Source of the DNA: an uncultured Lentisphaeria bacterium
GTDB lineage: Bacteria > Verrucomicrobiota > Lentisphaeria > Victivallales > UBA1829
Reading direction: 5' to 3'
Assembly (NCBI GenBank): GCA_905197955.1
Contig: CAJKAR010000014.1
Span: 1-64,000 of the forward strand
DNA: 64,000 nt
Shown in pieces: positions 59,274 through 64,000 of the stretch. Under the pieces are notes generated by a model. It did no database searches. It was not told the DNA's origin and worked only from the letters and a program-made list of their open reading frames with translations. Position 1 is the stretch's first letter; every line of letters begins with the position of its first letter. The translations under genes and the position numbers were made by a program.

Positions 59274-61010
59274 ATGATGGAACAATCAAAAAAACTGCTG
59301 CCGCGCCTTGTACTGCACCTTTTCCTGATCACATTCAGCCTGGTTTTTCTCTTTCCTTTTCTATGGATGATTTGCGGAAGCATGAAATTGAGGGAGGAGA
59401 TGGCCGGTGAAAAAAGCCGTCTGTTGCCGGCAGCTCCGCGGGTCGTCGGGAAAACTCCATATTTCCGCTCAGGAACCGATTCGGTTGCGGATGTGCCGGA
59501 AGATATCCCGGAAGCCGTCTGGAAGAGGGTCCTGCCGGAGCTCGAAGAACGGATTCAGGCGGAGATGAAGAGCTGGAAGCCGTCTCTTCCCGGAGAAAAA
59601 ATTCCGATGGATCTTTCGTTCTCCAGGGACGGGGAGTGGCAGCCGGTCATGGTCCGGGAAATCATTCGGATCCTCAGCAGCAGAATCAGCGACCGGGCCC
59701 GCAATGCCGCGTTCAATGCCGTGAAAAATTCCGCGGCAGCCGGCCAGATCCCGGCAGATGGGATTGAAATGGGAAAAAAGGCGGTGCTGGAGGAGGTCGG
59801 AACGATTTTGACAACGGAGATTTATGAAAATGCATTCAACAGAATCTTTCAGCGGATTTGTCTGGGAGAAGTGAAATTCCGGGTGGATCACCGGATTCAG
59901 AAAAGTTCATCGGAAGCCGGATGGAAGGTGATCGAGGGAGAGGCTTCTCTGATAAACCGGAATTTCAACAACAGCATCTATCAGCTGGTGAATCTGGATT
60001 ACCGGCGTTCCCCTCAAGTCTGCTTTGCCTATGCGCCGGAGACGGTGCCGGAAAAAGTCGACCGGATTTATCTGAGCCTTCGCGGAGATGCCGCCTGGAG
60101 CCGGATCTTCTTTGAAGTCATTTGCAACGGCAGACGCTACCGGACTGACGAAGCTATCCAGTTTTCCGGATCAGAATGGTTTGAAACCACCTTGCTTCCG
60201 GATTCCGGCAATATCCGGTCCGGGACATCCGGGGGAATCCAGCTTTATGAGTCCGGCCCGGCTCCGGAGAATGCCCCCTCGTTCGAAATCCGTATGTATA
60301 TCCGGAAGAACTCGCAGTGGGGCGCCTGGGTGGACAAGGCTTTGCGGAATTATCGGATCGTATTCAAGGAGCTGCCGTTTGCCAGATATATCATGACAAG
60401 TTTTGCCCTGTGCATTCTGAATATTGTGCTGACTGTTTTTTCCTGCACCTTTGCTGCCTACGGATTTTCCAGGCTCGAATGGTTCGGGCGGGATTTCTTC
60501 TTCGGCGTGATGATCGCCACGATGATGATTCCTCAGCAGGTGCTGATGCTGCCGAACTTTCTGATCAACCGGGAACTGGGATTCTATAATACCTTGATTC
60601 CGCTCTGGCTCTACTCCGCATTCGGGAATGCGTTCTTCATCTTTCTGCTTCGTCAGTTCATGAAGACGATCCCGAAGAGTCTGGAGGAGGCCGCCATGAT
60701 GGATGGCTGTGGTTTTCTGGGAATCTACTGGCATGTGATTCTGCCGCTGCTGAAACCGACGATTGCCACAATCTCCATTTTCACCTTTACCGGCTGCTGG
60801 AATAATTTCATGGGACCGCTGATTTATGTGAACGATGAGGCACTTTTTCCTCTGGCTCTGGGATTGTTCAAGTTCAATCTGGTCAGCGGTTCCGATACCG
60901 GACTGATGATGGCCGGATCGTTCCTGATGACTCTGCCGGTGATCATTCTGTTCTTTTTCGCTCAGAAATATTTTATTCAGGGAATTACCCTTACAGGAAA
61001 TAAAGAATAA
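59274..61010 (+). CDS. MalG-type ABC sugar permease with large extracytoplasmic insert
   Basis: 578 residues from the ATG at 59274 (GGAGG site). The first membrane segment (residues about 8-34) is followed by some 330 extra residues before the second segment (ILNIVLTVFSCTFAAYGFSR). The remaining segments and the EAA loop (EEAAMMDGCGFLGIYWHVIL) are ordinary MalG. The insert ends with a beta-rich stretch like a binding domain. About twice the usual length of 280 residues. Partner of the preceding fusion. Confidence 0.87.
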   Translation: MMEQSKKLLPRLVLHLFLITFSLVFLFPFLWMICGSMKLREEMAGEKSRLLPAAPRVVGKTPYFRSGTDSVADVPEDIPEAVWKRVLPELEERIQAEMKSWKPSLPGEKIPMDLSFSRDGEWQPVMVREIIRILSSRISDRARNAAFNAVKNSAAAGQIPADGIEMGKKAVLEEVGTILTTEIYENAFNRIFQRICLGEVKFRVDHRIQKSSSEAGWKVIEGEASLINRNFNNSIYQLVNLDYRRSPQVCFAYAPETVPEKVDRIYLSLRGDAAWSRIFFEVICNGRRYRTDEAIQFSGSEWFETTLLPDSGNIRSGTSGGIQLYESGPAPENAPSFEIRMYIRKNSQWGAWVDKALRNYRIVFKELPFARYIMTSFALCILNIVLTVFSCTFAAYGFSRLEWFGRDFFFGVMIATMMIPQQVLMLPNFLINRELGFYNTLIPLWLYSAFGNAFFIFLLRQFMKTIPKSLEEAAMMDGCGFLGIYWHVILPLLKPTIATISIFTFTGCWNNFMGPLIYVNDEALFPLALGLFKFNLVSGSDTGLMMAGSFLMTLPVIILFFFAQKYFIQGITLTGNKE

Positions 61011-61032
61011 CAAAAAAGGAAAGGAAATCCAG

Positions 61033-61944
61033 ATGAAAATCATTTCAACACTTCTCGGATTGGGACTCTCCCTGCTGCCGATGCTGCTTCCGGGGGCGGA
61101 GGGGAAAGAAGGGCCGCTGGTTCGGTTCGGCATTGTCAGCGATGTGCACTATGCCGCCTATCAGTCGCCGCAGAAACATCCCAATTACCGGGCCTCTTTG
61201 CAGAAGATGCAGGAGTTCGTAAAAAACATGAATCGGGAAAAGGTTAACTTTGTGGTGGAACTCGGCGATTACGTCGGTCGCGGTGGGCCCAGTCGGGAGA
61301 TGGTGCTGGAGTGGCTCAGAACGGTCGAAGCCGAATACGGCCGGTTTCAGGGGCCCCGCTATCACGTCCTGGGAAACCACGACATGGCTCCGCTGGATAA
61401 GGAGACTTATCTGAATCAGGTGGAAAATACCGGGATACCCTATGGGCTCAGTTATTATCACTTTTACTTCGGGGGGATTCAGTTCATTGTGCTTGATACC
61501 GACTACCGCAGAGACGGCACCTCCTACGGCGACGGCCGTCCCTGGAAAGAGACCTTCATCCCCGCGGAACAGCTTTCCTGGCTGAAACGCACTCTGGCAT
61601 CCCATTCCGGCAAGAGCATTGTCTTCATGCACCAGCCGCTCTACGATGATGGCGCCGACGGAAATGTCGAAAACAGCCGCGAGGTCAGAAAAGTCCTTGA
61701 AGAATCCGGAAAAGTTCTCGCAGTCATCAACGGTCATTATCACGAAGGCGTCGGGAAACGGATCAATGGCATTTACTACTACAATATGAGATCCATGCTG
61801 AATGTTCCGTCGGAAAATTCCTATGCCCTCATGGAGGTCCTGCCGGATTACAGCATCCGGATCCGCGGTTACGGGAAAATCCGCAGCGGCGTGCTCTCCC
61901 CGGATGTCGCAACCCCGGACAAAAACGCTCTTTCCCGGAAGTGA
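61033..61944 (+). CDS. Exported calcineurin-like metallophosphoesterase
   Basis: 303 residues with a signal peptide (LLGLGLSLLPMLLPGAEG). Two-metal motifs: IVSDVHY, VVELGDYVGRGG, LGNHDM, FMHQPLYDD and INGHYHEG. It resembles periplasmic phosphodiesterases of the GpdQ/Icc type. In this operon it could remove phosphate from sugar derivatives before uptake, but that is inferred from position. Confidence 0.88.
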   Translation: MKIISTLLGLGLSLLPMLLPGAEGKEGPLVRFGIVSDVHYAAYQSPQKHPNYRASLQKMQEFVKNMNREKVNFVVELGDYVGRGGPSREMVLEWLRTVEAEYGRFQGPRYHVLGNHDMAPLDKETYLNQVENTGIPYGLSYYHFYFGGIQFIVLDTDYRRDGTSYGDGRPWKETFIPAEQLSWLKRTLASHSGKSIVFMHQPLYDDGADGNVENSREVRKVLEESGKVLAVINGHYHEGVGKRINGIYYYNMRSMLNVPSENSYALMEVLPDYSIRIRGYGKIRSGVLSPDVATPDKNALSRK

Positions 61945-61970
61945 ATTCCGATGCGTTTTTCAAGGAAAAG

Positions 61971-61999
61971 TTGATTTTTAAGCAATAAAAGATTATAAT
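61971..61999 (+). promoter_or_regulatory. Predicted promoter of the LacI-type regulator
   Basis: TTGATT (61971-61976), 17 nt, TATAAT (61994-61999). The -35 hexamer is the same TTGATT as in the operon promoter at 55447. Confidence 0.65.
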
Positions 62000-62023
62000 A
62001 AGAAATACGAGGAGCGGCGCGGA

Positions 62024-63055
62024 GTGAGATTTCTTCTCTGCGCGGCATGTCAGATGATGAGCAAATTCAGCAACGGAATGACTATGGCAACCACATTACG
62101 GGATATCGCGGAACACTGCGGAGTTGCGATTTCCACGGTTTCCCGTGCTCTGCGGAATGACGAACTGGTGACCTCCAGCACGCGTCAGCGCATTACGGAA
62201 GCTGCCCGCCGAATGGGATATGAGCCCAATGTTGCGGCACGGACCCTGGTGGGCAGTCGGACAAACACGGTCTGGTTTCTGGTCAGCGATCTGATGAATC
62301 TTTATCAGCAGACGATCGGAGAATACAGCAGCCGCTTTCTGGCTGCGAACGGATTCGATGTTTCCGTGGTTTCCTACCATAATTCGCCGGAGCGGTATGT
62401 AAAACTGCTTCAGCGTCTCTGCTGCGGAGTCACCGACGGCGCCATTGTTGTTTCCGCTTCCCATCAGGGGGAAAAAGAGCTTCGGCTTCTGGAAGAGAAA
62501 AATTTTCCTCTGGTTTTTGCGGACCGCTGCCTGGAAACCGCCTCTCAGCCGACCGTGACCACGGATAATATCCACGGAACCGGTATTCTGCTGGAGAAAA
62601 TGCTTCAGCAGGGATGCCGGAAGTTTGTTCTCCTCTTTACCGACCGGAACAGTGTGGAGCGGACGCGCCTGCGCGGAGCTGTGGAGTATCTCGGACGCCT
62701 TGGGGTGCCGTTCATTCTCGGTGACCGGTTCGATCCATCGTTCTTTGGTGAAAAAGAGGGGATCGGAATTCTGGGAACCTGGCAGTCTGATCTGCAAAAA
62801 TTTGTCCGGAGGAATCCGCCGCCGGAATCCTGTTCCTGCATCTATGGCGTATTCGACACATGGTTCGGAGATCCTTATCCTGCGCGCCAGGTGTTTGTGT
62901 GCAAACAGGATTTCAAGAAAATTGCAGAACAGTCGGCCGATCTGCTGCTGAAGCTTCTGAGAGGCGAGACGGTTCCGGATTCTCTGTATCTGGTTCCGCC
63001 TCTGGAATGCCAGTTGCTCCACTCCTCGTTTCAGTCTGTCAAGGAGCAGAAATGA
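62024..63055 (+). CDS. LacI family transcriptional regulator
   Basis: 343 residues from a GTG preceded by GAGGAG at 9 nt. The family normally starts close to TTLRDIAEHCGVAISTVSRA, so the ATG at 62084 is a serious alternative. Helix-turn-helix and hinge (AISTVSRALRN, RRMGYEPNVAARTLVGSRT) lead into a periplasmic-binding-like domain (VVTTDNIHGTGILLE-like segment, FVLLFTDRN). The C terminus (FKKIAEQSADLLLKLLRG) is typical. Probable repressor of the transporter operon through the palindrome at 55474. It overlaps the next gene by 4 nt. Confidence 0.9.
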   Translation: MRFLLCAACQMMSKFSNGMTMATTLRDIAEHCGVAISTVSRALRNDELVTSSTRQRITEAARRMGYEPNVAARTLVGSRTNTVWFLVSDLMNLYQQTIGEYSSRFLAANGFDVSVVSYHNSPERYVKLLQRLCCGVTDGAIVVSASHQGEKELRLLEEKNFPLVFADRCLETASQPTVTTDNIHGTGILLEKMLQQGCRKFVLLFTDRNSVERTRLRGAVEYLGRLGVPFILGDRFDPSFFGEKEGIGILGTWQSDLQKFVRRNPPPESCSCIYGVFDTWFGDPYPARQVFVCKQDFKKIAEQSADLLLKLLRGETVPDSLYLVPPLECQLLHSSFQSVKEQK

Positions 63056-63987
63056 TTCTTTCCGATTCTACCCCGTCGGATTCCGTTTGCGATGGAGATC
63101 AGGCAGTCCGTAGCCAGCAGAAAACCACTTTGTTTCAGCTGGAGCTGGATTACCGGAACATCAACTGCGGAATGTCTTATGTCATCCAGATGCGCAACGG
63201 AGAGTTTTTTCTCATCGACGGCGGCTATTTTACCGATGGCGAGGAAGAGCGGCTTTACCGTTTCCTTTCCGCCCGGGCTCCCGATGGAGATATCCGTATT
63301 GCCGGCTGGTTTTTCTCTCATGCGCATCAGGATCATATCGGGAACTTCATCAATTTCATCTCCCGGTACCGCGAGAGCGTAACGATCGGTTGTTTTCTGT
63401 ACAGGATACAGCCGGTTGATTATTCCTGTATTCGCGGGGACTGGAAGAGCTGCGATGAGGCTACGGTCAGGGAATTCCATCGCATTCTGGATGGTTATGT
63501 GCCCGATGTCCCGCGGAAAATTCTGAAGACCGGAGATCGGTTTTCCTTTCATGAACTGGAGTTCGAAGTTCTGTTCACTTATCCGGACCTCCGGTCGGGA
63601 GGAGCAACTTTCAACGATCATTCCACGATTTTGAGAATGACGATCGAAGGGCAGCGGATTCTCTGGCTGGGCGATATTGGGACTGCGGGCAGCAGAAGTC
63701 TGCTGCGTCTGCCGGAGGAGAAACTCCGTTGTGATATTGTGCAGGTAGCTCATCATGGCTACAACGGGGCCTCTCTCGAACTATACAGAAAATTGAATGC
63801 CAGTGTTGCATTGTGGCCGACTCCCTCTTACAGTATGTCTGCCAACGCAAATTCACCTGTCAACGATTTTCTGCTGAACGGTTCCGGCATTCGGGAGCAC
63901 ATCGTCGGCGGCGAGGGAACGGTGGAAATGACATTGCCGTATGTACCCTGTACGGCCCGCCGTGAGCTCCCGCAGTTTGTTTCCTGA
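63052..63987 (+). CDS. MBL-fold metallohydrolase (ComEC/Rec2 C-domain-like)
   Basis: 311 residues from the ATG at 63052 (AAGGAG site, 4-nt overlap with the LacI stop). The zinc motif HAHQDH is His90-Ala-His92-Gln-Asp94-His95. NDHSTILRMTIEGQRILWLG and VQVAHHGYNG follow the pattern of ComEC-type hydrolase domains. Without membrane parts it is a soluble hydrolase, cytoplasmic by the lack of a signal. Its substrate is not known. Confidence 0.87.
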   Translation: MILSDSTPSDSVCDGDQAVRSQQKTTLFQLELDYRNINCGMSYVIQMRNGEFFLIDGGYFTDGEEERLYRFLSARAPDGDIRIAGWFFSHAHQDHIGNFINFISRYRESVTIGCFLYRIQPVDYSCIRGDWKSCDEATVREFHRILDGYVPDVPRKILKTGDRFSFHELEFEVLFTYPDLRSGGATFNDHSTILRMTIEGQRILWLGDIGTAGSRSLLRLPEEKLRCDIVQVAHHGYNGASLELYRKLNASVALWPTPSYSMSANANSPVNDFLLNGSGIREHIVGGEGTVEMTLPYVPCTARRELPQFVS

Positions 63988-64000
63988 TCCGGCAGACAAG

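Noticed and set aside
1..64000. tRNA, rRNA, integrase or transposase genes
   Set aside because: Looked for in all intergenic stretches and among gene products. None was found.

Overview
This 64 kb stretch looks chromosomal, with GC content around 50 percent. It most resembles the Lentisphaerota (Victivallis-like, PVC superphylum). That assignment is an inference. It rests on five H-x9-DG-type pseudopilin genes scattered among GntR, AraC and LacI regulators and large secreted glycosidases, next to an ordinary bacterial ribosomal-protein operon. I see no phage genes, transposase, CRISPR array, tRNA or rRNA.

Layout. (1) 1-8.8 kb: a Gfo/Idh/MocA dehydrogenase divergent from a GntR regulator, then a second GntR regulator, a pseudopilin and a secreted glycosidase, closed by a convergent AraC gene. 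(2) 8.9-11.1 kb: a GH10-like enzyme without a signal peptide, then about 820 bases of non-coding DNA with three large inverted repeats. (3) 11.1-13.3 kb: a membrane protein and an M20 peptidase. (4) 13.4-21.6 kb: an exported coiled-coil protein, then rplV-rpsC-rplP-rpmC-rpsQ-rplN-rplX-rplE-rpsZ-rpsH-rplF-rplR-rpsE-rplO and secY. The usual rpsJ-to-rpsS half is not upstream and rpmD is absent. (5) 21.6-21.93 kb: a repeat built from a chain of small hairpins, with a further copy at the left edge of the window. (6) 22-29.4 kb: a GH16 enzyme, rpsO, an ilvB-bioF-like-deacetylase operon preceded by a branched-chain-amino-acid leader peptide, and a DsbD-like protein with a short C terminus. (7) 29.4-35.6 kb, minus strand: GntR, sugar isomerase/epimerase, glycosidase, pseudopilin. 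(8) 35.7-42 kb: a Tat-rich redox cluster of a DUF362 protein divergent from hydrolase-monooxygenase fusion, cyclophilin-like lipoprotein, flavoprotein, DUF6282-like protein and aldo/keto reductase-ferredoxin. The two divergent promoters carry the same 21-nt element over their -35 boxes. (9) 42.3-54.9 kb: AraC divergent from pseudopilin-glycosidase, then GntR-pseudopilin-giant GH2-like protein. (10) 55.4-64 kb: pseudopilin, a binding-protein/permease fusion, a permease with a large periplasmic insert, phosphoesterase, LacI regulator and MBL-fold hydrolase, with a LacI-type palindrome just downstream of the first promoter.

How it fits together. The recurring theme is a sugar-responsive regulator, one pseudopilin and a very large secreted glycan-active enzyme, repeated five times with 4-base overlaps and very short gaps. 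I read these as polysaccharide-use cassettes in which the pseudopilin has an unknown surface or secretion role. All five pseudopilins lack the Gly before the FTLIE-type (x-x-x-I-E) cleavage motif and all five use the ATA codon for the Ile before Glu5. Other notable signals are the ilvB attenuator, the hairpin-chain repeat whose differences fall in loops, and paired GTATA/TATAC operators over the promoters of two GntR genes.
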